From: Streptomyces sp. NRRL F-5123 | GTDB lineage: Bacteria; Actinomycetota; Actinomycetes; Streptomycetales; Streptomycetaceae | Length of the DNA stretch: 64,000 bases | Assembly: GCF_000721495.1 (NCBI RefSeq) | Contig: NZ_JOHY01000049.1 | Span: 20,350 to 84,349 of the forward strand | Direction of reading: 5' to 3' | Shown here: positions 28,901-40,400 of the stretch, in pieces | Position numbering within the stretch: the first letter of the stretch is position 1 | How the letters are laid out: the number at the start of each line of letters is the position of its first letter | Notes under the pieces: model-generated | Told to the model about the DNA's origin: nothing | The model's database searches: none | Seen by the model: the letters and a program-made list of their open reading frames with translations, nothing else | Made by a program: the position numbers and the translations under genes

Positions 28901-31444
28901 CAGCCGGATGCCCGCGAGGCTGAACGGGAGCCGCACGGTGCGGCCTTGGCCGTCGCCCTGGGCGTCGCCCTGGACGGCGTTCGGCGCGAGGACCATGGCG
29001 TGCAGGGCGGCGTCGAGCAGGGCCGGGTGCATGCCGTAGCGGTCGGCCTCCTCCTGCACCCCCGCGGGGGGCGTCACCTCTGCGTAGACCTCGTCGCCGC
29101 GCAGCCAGGCGCGGGCCAGGCCCTGGAACGACGGGCCGTAGGTGTAGCCGGCCTCGGCCCCGGCCGCGTAGAAGGACTCCTGGTCCATCGCGACCGGTTC
29201 GGCGCCGGGCGGAGGCCAGGCGGTGAGCGGGGCCGGTTCGGGCCCTTCGGCCTCGGCGAGCAGCGCGGAGGCGTGCCGCGTCCACTCGCCGTCCTGGCCC
29301 TCGGGCCGGGAGTAGACGGCGAGCGGGCGCTGCCCGGTGTCGTCGGGGGCGCCGACCATGAGCTGGAGGCGGACCGCTTCGGTGCCGCGCAGCAGCAGCG
29401 GGGCCTCCAGGGTCAGCTCCTCGACCCGCGGGCAGCCCGCCTCGGCCCCCGCGCGCAGGGCGAGTTCGGCGAAGCCGGTGCCGGGCAGCAGGGCCACACC
29501 GTTGACGGCGTGGTCGGCGAGCCAGGGGCGGGTCGCCGCGGACAGCCGCCCGGTGAGGACCAGGCCGCCGCTGTCGGCGAGTTCGACGGCGGCGCCGAGC
29601 AGCGGGTGGTCCGGGGTGCCCACGCCGAGGTCGGCGGGGTCGACGGCGGCGCGCTCCTCCTCCAGCCAGAACCGCTGCCGGTCGAAGGCGTAGGTCGGCA
29701 GCGGGACGGACCGGCCGCCGGGGAGCAGCCTGCCCCAGTCCAGTTCGGCGCCGTTGGCCCAGGCCTCGGCGAGAGAGGCGGTGAAGCGGGCCATGCCGCC
29801 CTCGTCGCGGCGCAGCGAGCCGACGGTGACGGGCTCGGCGGAGTCGTCCGCGGACACCGCGGTGTCCATGACGGCTGCGGTGAGCACCGGGTGCGGGGTG
29901 ACCTCGACGAACATGCTGAAGCCGTTGTCCAGCAGCGCCCTGGTGGCGCGGGCGAAGAGCACCGGCTCGCGCAGGTTGCGGAACCAGTACCCGGCGTCCA
30001 GCTCCGTGGTGTCGAGCGGCTCGCCGGTCACCGCGCTGTAGAAGGGGATGCGGGCGCGCTGCGGGGCGATGCCCTTGAGCTTGGCCAGCAGGTCCTCGCG
30101 CATCGGCTCGACCTGGGGCGAGTGGGAGGCGTAGGTGACCTCGATGCGCCGGATGCGGATGCCGCGCCGCTTGCACTCCTCGGTCAGCTCGTCGAGGTCG
30201 CCGGTGTCTCCGGCGACGACGACCTGCGAGGGGCTGTTGACGGTCGCGACCGTGAGGCGCCCCCCGGCGGGGGCGAGGAGTTCGGCCGCCTGCCGCTCGT
30301 CGGTCTGCAGCGAGGCCATGCCGGACGAGCCGGTCAGCCTGGTGATCTCCAGCGAGCGTACGGCGACGATCCGCGCGGCGTCCTCCAGCGACAGCGCCCC
30401 GGCCACGTGGGCGGCGGCGATCTCGCCCTGCGAGTGGCCGACGACGGCCGCCGGGCTCACCCCGTAGTGCTGCCACAGCCGGGCGAGGGAGACCATCACG
30501 GCGAAGAGCGCGGGCTGCACGACGTCGACCCGATCCAGGCCGGGCGCCCCCTCGGCCTGCCGCAGCACGCCGGTGAGCGACCAGTCCGTGTACGGGGCGA
30601 GGGCCTGCTCGCACTCGCGGATGCTGCTCGCGAACTCCGGTGAGGTGTCGAGCAGTTCGGCGGCCATGCCGGCCCACTGGGAGCCCTGGCCGGGGAAGAC
30701 GAACACGACGCGCGGCTTGCGGCGCGCGACGCCGTGCACCAGCCCGGGGTCGGGCTCGCCGTCGGCCAGCCGGGCGAGCCCGGCGATCCGGTCGGGCCCG
30801 TCGGGGGAGGTCCCGGTCCCGCCGCCCAGCACCACCGCGCGGTGCGGCAGCGCGGCCCGGCTCGCGGCCAGGCTCCAGCCGACGTCGCGGGGCAGCGGTC
30901 CGGCGGTGCCGGACTCGGCCGCGAGCGCCTCGGCGAGCTTGCCCGCCTGCTGCCGCAGCGCGGCCGCGGAGGCCGCCGAGACGGGCCACAGCACGGGCGG
31001 GGCGGCGGGCGCCTCCGGCGCGGGGTCCCCGGCGGCCTGCTCGGACGGCGGCTGTTCGAGGATGAGGTGGACGTTGGTGCCGCTGACGCCGAAGGAGGAC
31101 ACGCCCGCGCGCCGCGGGTGGTCGTCGGCGGGCCACGGCTGCGCCTTGACGGCCAGCTCGACCGCGCCCGCCGTCCAGTCGACCTTGGTGCTGGGCTCGT
31201 CGACGTGCAGCGTCGCGGGCACCGTGCCGTGCCGCATGGACAGCACCATCTTCAGCACGCCGACCGCGCCGGCCGCGGCCTGCGTGTGGCCGATGTTGGA
31301 CTTGCCCGAGCCGAGCAGCAGCGGCTTCCCGGCCGGGCGGTCCTGGCCGTACGTCGCGAGCAGCGCCTGCGCCTCGATCGGGTCGCCCAGCGTGGTGCCG
31401 GTGCCGTGCGCCTCGACGACGTCCACGTCCCGCAGCGTCAGGCC
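25940..31444 (-). CDS. PKS, 3' part of the frameshifted gene: (KS)-AT-DH-ER-KR-ACP
   Basis: The reading frame resumes at [17 protein letters not shown] (~31444) and continues for 1834 residues to a stop at 25940. It completes the KS started in the 31438-41220 frame: HGTGT, then SNIGH, then the domain end. After it come an AT with GHSQGE and YASHS (methylmalonyl), a DH with [13 protein letters not shown], an ER with [12 protein letters not shown], a KR with TGGTGTLG, an LDD motif (B-type) and ANYGAAN, and an ACP with GFDSL. A short acidic C-terminal tail ([14 protein letters not shown]) is probably a docking element for the next PKS, which begins 7 nt later. It is most likely one protein with the 5' part once the ~31440 defect is resolved; no ribosome-binding site supports independent translation. 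Confidence 0.88.
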   Translation of the reverse strand, partial: GLTLRDVDVVEAHGTGTTLGDPIEAQALLATYGQDRPAGKPLLLGSGKSNIGHTQAAAGAVGVLKMVLSMRHGTVPATLHVDEPSTKVDWTAGAVELAVKAQPWPADDHPRRAGVSSFGVSGTNVHLILEQPPSEQAAGDPAPEAPAAPPVLWPVSAASAAALRQQAGKLAEALAAESGTAGPLPRDVGWSLAASRAALPHRAVVLGGGTGTSPDGPDRIAGLARLADGEPDPGLVHGVARRKPRVVFVFPGQGSQWAGMAAELLDTSPEFASSIRECEQALAPYTDWSLTGVLRQAEGAPGLDRVDVVQPALFAVMVSLARLWQHYGVSPAAVVGHSQGEIAAAHVAGALSLEDAARIVAVRSLEITRLTGSSGMASLQTDERQAAELLAPAGGRLTVATVNSPSQVVVAGDTGDLDELTEECKRRGIRIRRIEVTYASHSPQVEPMREDLLAKLKGIAPQRARIPFYSAVTGEPLDTTELDAGYWFRNLREPVLFARATRALLDNGFSMFVEVTPHPVLTAAVMDTAVSADDSAEPVTVGSLRRDEGGMARFTASLAEAWANGAELDWGRLLPGGRSVPLPTYAFDRQRFWLEEERAAVDPADLGVGTPDHPLLGAAVELADSGGLVLTGRLSAATRPWLADHAVNGVALLPGTGFAELALRAGAEAGCPRVEELTLEAPLLLRGTEAVRLQLMVGAPDDTGQRPLAVYSRPEGQDGEWTRHASALLAEAEGPEPAPLTAWPPPGAEPVAMDQESFYAAGAEAGYTYGPSFQGLARAWLRGDEVYAEVTPPAGVQEEADRYGMHPALLDAALHAMVLAPNAVQGDAQGDGQGRTVRLPFSLAGIRLFASGARTLRVRIAPAGTGAVALTAADETGEPVLAVERLVTRPVSAEALSTAASPAGRSLHRLDWVPLPAPRASAAGDWALAGEDVFGLSGALPGAGVDLTAHPDLAALLGALDRGAAAPRVALLCCAKEPGAALPGAVLDLTASVLGDLQAWLDSERTADTRLVVVTRRALPAGEGDDVYDLAASPVWGLVRSAQAENPGRIVLVDLDEEEWATALVHALAGDEPQLAIRGGALLIPRLAATGTPQGRLTPPLGGRWRLEPDPAGVLDAITAVPCPDTGEALAPDQVRIRVRAAGIAFHDLLVALGLPPDEGLFIGGEGAGTVAAVGSGVTGLKPGDRVLGLMPRAFATEAVTDHRWVVPMPAGWTFEQAAAVPSAYLTAYFALTAVAGLRAGQRVLIHAAAGGVGTAAVRIARHLGAEVFATASPGKHDTLRLMGLDDTHIASSRDADFADRILAATGGAGVDTVLNSLTGDLVGAGLRVLPNGGHFVELGKTDRRDPAQVAADFPGVLYTPVDLVPDMSPQVVRDTLAEVVGLLREGALAPLPVRTWDVRDAPAAFRHMAQAKHVGKLVLTVPHSPDPEGTVLVTGGTGTLGALVAKHLAGPWGMRHLVLASRQGPNAPGAAELVAELAELGAEARVAACDIADRDALAALLGGLPAGHPLTAVVHTAGVLDDTVLGSLTPERLAPVLRPKVDAAVHLDELTENLDLGMFVMYSSAAGLLGNPGQANYGAANVFLDTLAAVRRSRGQAGSSLAWGLWANDSALTGQMSAQDRDRLSRSGAQAMSAAEGLALFDQGARAAEALVVTAHIDREALRAQDAAGTLPPVMRLLAPRRTRPERTAASGAAAAPGGAEQFAGMTAGERRQALVVLVRKQSAAVLGHGSASALDVDRGFVEMGFDSLTAVELRNRLAGATGLRLPATVIFDCPTPTDLARRLNDMLAPADETPADDPADPAEAAAADVDLVDGLVDDMDVDELIRAVNSGE

Positions 31445-34400
31445 CACAGCGGCATGACCAGCAGCAGGCCCATGCCCTCGGAGAAGCCGGTGCCGTCGGC
31501 GGCCTCGGCGAAGGGCTTGCACCGCCCGTCCGCGGACAGCGCGCGCTGCCGGCTGAACTCGACGAAGACCTTCGGGCTGGAGATCACCGCGACACCGCCG
31601 GCCACCGCCATCGTGCACTCGCCCGCGCGCAGCGCCTGGCAGGCCATGTGCAGCGACACCAGCGCCGACGAGCACGCGGTGTCGATGGTCACCGCCGGGC
31701 CTTCGAGCCCGAAGAAGTACGACACGCGGCCGGAGATGACGGCCGGCGTGCTGCCCGTGACGGCGTACCCCTCGGCGCTCGCGGGCGCCAGCGGCGCGCC
31801 GGTCGCGTAGTCGGTGGGCCCGGCGCCGACGAAGACGCCGGTACGGCTGCCGCGCAGGGTCTGCGGATCGATCCCGGCGTTCTCGAACAGCTCCCAGGCG
31901 CCCTCCAGCAGCAGCCGCTGCCGCGGGTCCATCGTGACGGCCTCGCGCGGCGAGATCCCGAAGAACTCCGCGTCGAACTCGCCCGCCTCGTGCAGGAATC
32001 CGCTCTCGCTGACGTACGACTTGCCGAGCCGGTCCGGGTCGTCGTCGAACAGCGTGCCCAGGTCCCAGCCGCGGTCCTCGGGGAAGCCGGAGACCGCGTC
32101 GCGGCCCTCGGCCAGCAGCCGCCAGTAGTCGTCCGGGGTGGCCACCCCGCCGGGCAGCCGGCAGGACATGCCCACGATCGCCATCGGCTCGTCCACCCCG
32201 AAGGTGTTCTCGGAGGCGACGGCCGCCTCCTGCGCGGCGGCGGCGCCGGGCGCCAGCTCCAGCAGGCAGCCCGCGACGGCCGCGGCGGTCGGGTAGTCGA
32301 AGGCGATGGACGCGGGCAGCGTCAGCCCGGTCGCGGTGTTCAGCCGGGTGCGGAACTCCACCGCGGTGACGGAGTCCGAGCCCATCTCGGTGAAGGGCCG
32401 GTCGGGGTCCACGTCGGCCGCCTTGCCGAAGCCGAGCACGGCCGCGGCCTCGGTGCGGACCAGGTCCAGCACCGCCCACTCGCGCTCGGACTCCGGTGTG
32501 CCGGCGAGCAGTCGGGCCAGCGCGCTGTCCCCGGTCCCCGCGCCGCCCTGGGGGGCGGCGCCACGGACGTCCGGGAGCGCGTCGAGGAAGGGCCGGGGGC
32601 GGGCGGCGGTGTAGAGCGGGGCGAAGCGGTCCCACTCGACGTCGGCGACGGCCACGGACGGCTCGTCCCGGTCGAGCACCTGCCGCAGCGCCGCCAGCGC
32701 CTGCGCCGGGTCCAGCAGCGGCAGGCCCTGGCGCTCGGACTGGCTGGTGAACATCTCCTGCACCTCGGCGTCCCCGGCGTCGTCGCCGAAGGCGTTCCAG
32801 AAGCTCCAGGCGACTGCCGTACCGGCCCGGCCGCGGGCGCGGCGCCGCGCGGCGAGGGCGTCGAGGTAGCCGTCGGCGGCGGCGAAGGCGCCGTTCTCGG
32901 CGGCGCCCCACACCCCCGCGACGGAGGAGAACAGCACGAAGGCGTCCACCTCCGCGCCGTGCTCGCCGTCCAGCAGCTCGTCGAGCACGCGCGCGCCGGT
33001 CGCCTTGGCCCGCAGCGTGCCCGCGAGCCGGGCGAGGGACGTGCCCGCCAGCGGGCCGGGTTCGGGGACGACGGCCGCGTGCAGCACGGTGCGCACCGGG
33101 CGCCCGGCGGCGCGGGCCGCGTCCAGCAGGGCGGCCGTCGCGGCCGGGTCGGCCACGTCGGCGGCGGTGAGCGTCACCGAGGCCCCGGCGCGGACGAGTT
33201 CGGCCTCCAGTTCGGCCGCGCCCGGCGCGTCCGGTCCGCGCAGGCTCGCCAGGATCACGTGCTCGGCGCCGGAGGCCGCGAGCCAGCGCGCCAGCCTGCG
33301 GCCGAGCCGGCCGGTGCCCCCGGTGACGAGGACGCTGCCCTCGGGCCGCCAGGTGCGCGGGGCGGGGCGCTCGGCCACCGGGTCGCGGACCAGGCGGCGG
33401 ACGAGCACACCGCTGTCGCGTACGGCCACGTGGTCCTCGGCGCCCAGGCCGCCGCCCAGCACCGCGCACAGCACGGCGAGGTGCTCCGCGCCGGGCGCGG
33501 CGGGCAGGTCGACCAGGCCGCCCCAGCGCTGCGGGGCCTCCAGGCCCGCGACCCGGGCCATGCCCCAGACCTGGGCCTGCTCGGGCGCGGTCAGGTCGCC
33601 GCCCTCGGCGCTCACCGCACCGGCGGTCACGCACCACAGGGGCACGTCGGCGGCGGCGTCGCCGAGCGCCTGCACGAGGGCCAGCGTCGCGGCGGTCCCG
33701 GCGGGCACGTCGGCGAAGTCGCCGTGCGGGCGGCCGTCCAGCGCGAGCAGCGACAGCACGCCCGCGGCCTGCGCCGCGCCCGCGCCGCGCAGCAGTTCGG
33801 CCAGCTGCTCACGCCCGTCGCGCGCCGCGTCCGCCGCGAGCGGTACGACGTCGGCGCCGCCCGCGGCAACGGCCTCGGCCGCGGCCCTCGCGAGGGCCTG
33901 CCCCTCCCCCTCGGCGGGGACCAGGACCAGCCAGCGGCCGGTGGGCGGGGTGGCGGCGGGTGCCTCGGCGGGCTGCCAGTCGACGCGGTAGCGCCAGGCG
34001 TCGAGTTCGCGGCCCGCGAGGTCCGGGATGTCCGTCGGCTCCGGCTCGCGCCCGGCGAAGGCGGGCCGCCAGTCGACGGGGGCGCCCAGCGCGTAGGCGT
34101 CGGCGAGGGCCGTGTGGAAGCGGGTGGTGCCGCCGTCGTCGCGGCGCAGCGTGCCGAGGGCGCGGGCGCCGCCGCCCGCCTGCTCGGCGGTCTCCTCGAC
34201 CGCGGGGGTCAGGACCGGGTGCGGGCTGGCCTCGACGAGCAGGGTGTGCCCGTCGGCGAGCAGCGCGCCGACCGCCTCCTCGAAGCGGACGCGCTCGCGG
34301 AGGCTGTAGTACCAGTAGTCCGCGCCGAGTTCGGCGGTGTCGAGCAGCCCGCCGGTCGCGGAGGAGTAGAACGGCACGGTCGCCGGGCGGGGCGTGATGC

Positions 34401-37400
34401 CCGCGAGGACCTCGGCGAGCCGGTCGCGGATCTGCTCCACGTGGGGCGAGTGCGAGGCGTAGTCGACGTCGACCCGGCGGAAGCGGATGCCGCCGCGCTC
34501 GCACACGCCGGCCATCTCCTCCAGCGCGTCCACGTCGCCCGCGACCACGGTGCTGGCCGGGCCGTTGATCGCGGCGACCGACAGCCGGCCGGCGAAGCGC
34601 TCCAGGATCGCGGTGACGGCGTCCTCGCCGAGCGCGACCGAGGCCATGCCGCCCTGCCCCGACATCTGCGCCAGTTCGGCGCTCCGCAGTGCCACCACCC
34701 GGGCGGCGTCCCGCAGCGACAGCGCGCCCGCGACGTACGCTGCGGCGATCTCGCCCTGCGAGTGGCCGACGACGGCGGCGGGTTCGACGCCGTAGGCGCG
34801 CCAGAGCGCGGCGAGCGAGACCATCACGGCGAAGAGGGTGGGCTGCACGACGTCCACCCGGTCGAGCGGGGCGGCGCCGGGTTCGCCGGCGACGACGTCG
34901 GCGAGCGACCAGTCGGTGAACTCGGCCAGCGCGTCGGCGCACTCGCGCATCTGCGCGGCGAACGCGGGCTCCGCGGCCATGAGTTCGCGCGCCATGCCGG
35001 GCCACTGGGCGCCCTGGCCGGGGAAGACCAGGGCGATCTTCGCGCTTCCCGCCGAGCCCTGGTGGAGCGGGGCGGCGGTACGGCCCTCGACGAGGGCGGC
35101 GAGCGCGTCGCCGAAACCCTTGGCGTCGGCGGCCAGCACGACCGCGCGGTGCGCGCCGCCACCGGCCGGCGCACCGGCGAGGCCCACCCCGGGGCCGCCG
35201 GATCCGGCGCCCTCCGGCGCCGCACCGGCCCCCGGCTCGGCGACGTCCGCGGACGCACCGGCCCCAGGCACGGCAACCTCCGCCGCATCAGCCCCCGACC
35301 CAGCAGCCCCCGGCACCGCACCGGTCCCCGGCCCGGCGACATCCACCGGCGCACCGGCCCCAGGCACGGCGGCCTCCGGCTTCGAGCCCGTCCGGGGCAC
35401 GGTGGCGCCCGGCGCCGCACCGGACCCGGACACGCCGACCTCCGCCGCCGCACCGATTGCGGACGCGCCTGCGCCCGCCGCCGCACCGGACCCGGACGCC
35501 GCAGCCTCCGCCAGCGCCGCGCCCACCGCCGACACGTCGGTCCCGGGGGTCGCCGCGGTCTCCGACAGTGCGGCGGCGCGGGCCCGCAGGCCGGTCGCGC
35601 TCGCGGCGGACAGCACCCACGGGATCCGCGTCCCGTCGGCGGGGAGTTCGGCAGCCTCGCGGTACCAGTGGCGCTGGTGCTGCCACGGGTACGCGGGCAG
35701 GCTCACCGGCGGGCGCGCGGACTTCACCGGCGCGGGCACGGCCCCGGCCACGAGGAGTGCGGCGGCCGTCGCCGCGAGCCGCTCCAGCGGGTCTCCGGCG
35801 TCCGTGTCCGGCGCGCCGAGCGCGGCCAGCTCCTCCGGCAGGTCGCGCGGCAGCACGTCGACGAGGACGTCCACGCCCTCCGCCGCCAGGTCCGCCGCGA
35901 GGGTCGCGGACAGCTCCGAGGCCGCCCCGCGGCGGGCGCGGGCGGCGAGGTCGCCGGGCTTGGCGGCGGGCTCCGCGCCGTCCGCGGGGAGTTCGGGGAC
36001 GGCGGCGGGGCGCAGCGCGGCGCCGGACTCCTGGCCCGCGCCCAGCCGCAGCGCGTCGTCGAGGTCGAGCCGGCCCGCGGCCCAGGCGGCGCCCAGCTCG
36101 CCCGCGCCCTGGCCGGTCACGGCGTCCGGCGCGAGCCCGACGGAGGTCCACAGCCGGGCGGCGGCGACGTGGTGGCACAGCAGGTACGCGGCCGGCAGCG
36201 CGGCGGGCGGCTCGCCGAACGGGTCGACATCCGCGCCGGTCAGCGCGGCCAGCCGCTCGACGCAGGCGCGCAGCGCGTCGGCGTACTCCGGTATCGCGGC
36301 GAGCTGCTCGCGCAAGGGCCCGGACGGCGGCTCGGCCCCGTAGAGGAAGCCGGTGGCGCGCTCCACGCCCTCGGGCACCTGGGCGGTCCGCACCGCGGGC
36401 GTGCTGCCGCCGCGGGCGGCGACCTCCAGGGCGGCGGCCAGCGCCCCGGCGTCCTGGCCGGTGACGGCGAGCCGGTGGCCGAGCCAGGAGCGGCGGTAGG
36501 CGGCGGTGTGGACGATGTCGTCCACCTCCGCCGGGGCCGCGCGCAGCCGGGCGGCGAGGCGCCCGGCGGCCTGCCGCAGCGCGGGTTCGGCCGCCGCGGT
36601 GACCATCAGGACGTACGGGGCACGGCGCGGCGGCAGCGGGGCGGGCGCGGGCGCCGCGGGGGGCTGCTCGACGACGACGTGCGCGTTGCTGCCGGTGAAG
36701 CCGAAGGCGCTCACGCCCGCGCGCCGCGGGTGGCCGCGCTCGGGCCAGGCGCGGCGCGAGGTCACGACGGAGACCGGGAGGGTGTCCCAGTCGATGTGCG
36801 AGGAGGGCCGGTTGAGCGGCTGCGGCGGCAACTCGCCGCGGTGCACGGCGAGGACGACCTTGAGCAGGCCGGTGACACCGGCGGCCGCCTCCAGGTGGCC
36901 GACGCTGGCCTTGGCCGCGCCGATCAGCAGGTTCTCGTCCGCGGCGCGCCCGGAGCCGAGCGCCTCGGCGAGCGCGCGCACCTCGATCGGGTCGCCCAGC
37001 GGGGTGCCGGTGCCGTGCGCCTCGACGTAGTCGACGTCGCGCGGCGCCCAGCCCGCGGCCTGCACCGCGCGCCGGATGACGGCGACCTGCGCGGAGGCGT
37101 TGGGCACGGTCATGCCGCCGCTGGCGCCGTCCTGGTTGACGGCAGAGCCGCGGATCACGGCGTAGACGCGGTCGCCGTCGCGCCGGGCGGCGGACAGCGG
37201 CTTGAGGACGAGGGCGGCCGCGCCCTCGCCGCGGCCGTAGCCGTCCGCGGCCTCGTCGAAGGTCTTGCAGCGCCCGTCCGGGGCCAGCGCGCCCGCGCCC
37301 GCCATGGACACGGACACGGTGGGGGCGGCGATGACGTTGGCGCCGCCGACGACCGCGACCTCGCAGTCGCCCTCGCGCAGGCCCTGGCAGGCCAGGTGCA

Positions 37401-40400
37401 CGGCGGTCAGCGAGGACGAGCACGCGGTGTCCACGGCGATGCTCGGGCCGTTCAGCCCGAGGAAGTACGACAGCCGGCCCACGGATGCGGCGAAGGTCGT
37501 GCCGGTGCCGTAGAAGTGGTCGACGTCGGCCATGTCGCGGGTCAGCAGCTGCTGGTAGTCCGCGGTGTTGAGGCCGAAGTACACGCCGACGTCCTTGCCC
37601 GCCTGCGCGGCGGGCGGCGTGCCCGCGTCCTCCATCGCCTCCCACGCGACCTCCAGCAGCAGCCGGTGCTGCGGGTCGAGCGCCTTCGCCTCGCGCGGCG
37701 AGACGCGGAAGAACGGCGCGTCGAAGCCGGTGACGTCGTCGAGGAAGCCGCCGCGCAGCGGCACGCCGGGCGCGACCTCGTCCCACATCGGGTCGGCGCG
37801 CCGGGCGGCGGGCAGGTCGCGTACGGCGTCGCGGCCCTCGGTGAGCATCGCCCAGAACTGCTCGGGCGAATTCGCGCCGGGCAGCCGGCACGCCATGCCG
37901 ACGACGGCGACGGCGTCGTCCTCCGCCTCCGCGCCGTCCGCGCCGGGTGCCGCCGGGGCGGCGCTGCCCGCGGGGCCGTCCTGCGGGGCGGCTTCGGCCA
38001 GGTAGGCCGCCAGCGCCTCGACGGTCGGCTGCTCGAAGACGATCGTGGTGGCCAGCTCCACGCCGAAGTCGGCGGCGAGCCGGTCGCGCAGCTCGACGGC
38101 GGTGAGCGAGTCCAGGCCCTGGTCGAACAGTCCGCGGCGGCGGGCGGGCTTCTGCCCTTCGGCGAGGCCGAGCACCGCGGCGACGTGCTCCTCGACGCGG
38201 CGCAGCATCCCGCCGTTCCCGCGCGCCCGCCCGCCGGTCGCGGGGGCGCCGTTGGCCGCGGCGGGGCCGTTCGCGCGGCCCGCGCCGTTGGCGGCGCCCG
38301 CGCCATTGGCCGAGCCCGACCCGGTGGCCGGGCCCGACCCGTTCGCGTGGATCCCGCCGTTCGCGGCGCCCGCGCCGTTCAGCTGGGCTCCGGTGTGCGT
38401 GAGGTGCCCGTTCGCCGGAGCCGTAATCGCCGCCGGGGCGGAGCCGTTCGCAGGGTGGGCCAGCATCTCGCCGATGACGCGCCCGGCGTCGTCCAGCAGG
38501 CTCAGCCGCACCTGCGCAGGGGCCGCCGCGGCAGCCGCCCCGCCCTGGTCGCCGGGCTCGACGCCCGGGAGCCAGTGGCGGGCGCCGCCCCAGGAGGGGG
38601 TGGGGAGGGCGCGGTAGCGGGCGGGGGTGCCGGTCAGCCGGGTCCAGTCGACCTCGACGCCGCCGACGTGGAGCCGGGCGGCGGTGCGGTGAAGTGCGAG
38701 GAGCCCGTCCTCGCCGCGGCGCAGGGTCGCGGTGACCGGGCCGCGCCGGCCGCGGTGCCGTACGGCGTCGGTGAGCTGCCGGGTCAGGGTGGGGTGCGGG
38801 CCGATCTCGACGAGGGCCCGCTCGCCCTCGGCGAGCAGCGCGTCGACCGCGGGCCACAGCAGCACGGCGTCGGTGAGGTTGCGCTCCCAGTAGGCGGCGT
38901 CGAAGGTGACGCCGGCCTCGCCGGGCAGCACGCTGGAGAGCAGCCGTACCGCGGGCGTCGCGGGGGCCAGACCGGCGAGCGCCTCCCGCAGCAGGGGGCC
39001 GCAGTCGGCGACCACCGGGCTGTGGAAGGCGTAGTCGCCGGCCAGCCTCTTACATCGGATGCCGCGCGCCTCGGCGGCGGCCGCGGCCCGCTCGACCGCG
39101 TCCGCGGGTCCGCTGAGGACGACCGCCGCGGGCCCGTTGACGGCGGCGACCACGACCTGGGGCCCGGCGTCGGCGAGCAGCGCCTCGGCCGTCTCGCGGT
39201 CGGCGCGCACGGCGAGCATCGCGCCGCGGCCCGCGGTCTCCTGGAGGATCTGCCCGCGCCGGACGGCGAGCGTGACGGCCTCGCCGCGGGTGAGCGCGCC
39301 CGCGGCGTGCGCGGCGGCGATCTCCCCGACGCTGTGGCCGAGCACGGCCGCGGGCCGGATCCCGGCGGAGGCGAGCCACTCCGTCACCGCCGACTGGACG
39401 GCCAGCAGTGCGGGCTGGGCGTAGTCGGTGCGGTCGAGCCGGCCGCCCTCGGAGCGCCGCAGCTCCTCGACGAGCGACCAGGGCAGGTCCTGCCGGATCA
39501 GCGCGTCGTACTCGTCGAGGACGTCCCGCACGACGGGTGAGGTCTCGTACAGGTCGGCGGCCATGCCCGCCCACTGGGCGCCCTGGCCGGAGTAGACGAA
39601 GACCGGCTCGGGGGCGTTCTCGGGGTCGGCGGTGCCGGTGCACGCGCCGTCCGCGACCTCGCCGTCCGCGTCGGTGTCGGCCAGTGCCGCCGCCAGCTCC
39701 TGCGGGCTCGCGGCGACGGCGGCGAAGCGGTGCCGCTCGTGGGTGCGCCGGGTGGCGGCGGAGGCGAGCAGGTCGCCGGGCCGGTCGCCGTCCGCGGCGA
39801 GCCGCTCGCGCATCCCGGCGAGCTGCCCGGCCAGGCCCTCCTCGTGGAAGGCGGAGGCGAGCAGGACGTACGGGCCCACCGGGGCGGCGGGCGGTGCGGC
39901 GGCGGGGGCGACGCCCTCGGCGATGACGTGCACGTTGGTGCCGCTCAGCCCGGACGAGCTGACGCCGACCCGCAGCGGGCGGCCGGTCTCCGCGAGGTCG
40001 ACGGGGCTGACGGGCACCGCCATCGCGCCGCGGTCCCACGGCACCGCGGAGGTGAGCCGGCCGGGGTCGGGCTGGGCGGGCACCTCCTGGGAGCCGATCA
40101 CCCACAGGCCCTTGAGCAGGCCCGCGACGCCCGCGGCGCCGTCGGTGTGCCCGAAGACGCCCTTGTTGGAGCCGACGTAGAGGGGCCGCAGCCCGGCCGC
40201 GCGCTCACGGCCGTAGACCTCGTTCAGCGCCATCAGCTCGACCTGGTCGCCGAGCGGGGTGCCGGTGCCGTGCGCCTCCACGTAGTCGAGGTCGGACGCG
40301 GCGAGCCCGGCGGTGCCGAGGGCGGAGCGCAGCAGCTCGGCCTGGGCTGCGCCGTTGGGGGCGGTGATGCCGAGGCTGCGGCCGTCGTGGTTGGCGGCGG

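Noticed and set aside
31648..39540. 2630-codon open frame on the plus strand opposite the large PKS
   Set aside because: The peptide is Arg/Gly/Gln-rich and has no domains, while the minus strand encodes clear PKS domains.
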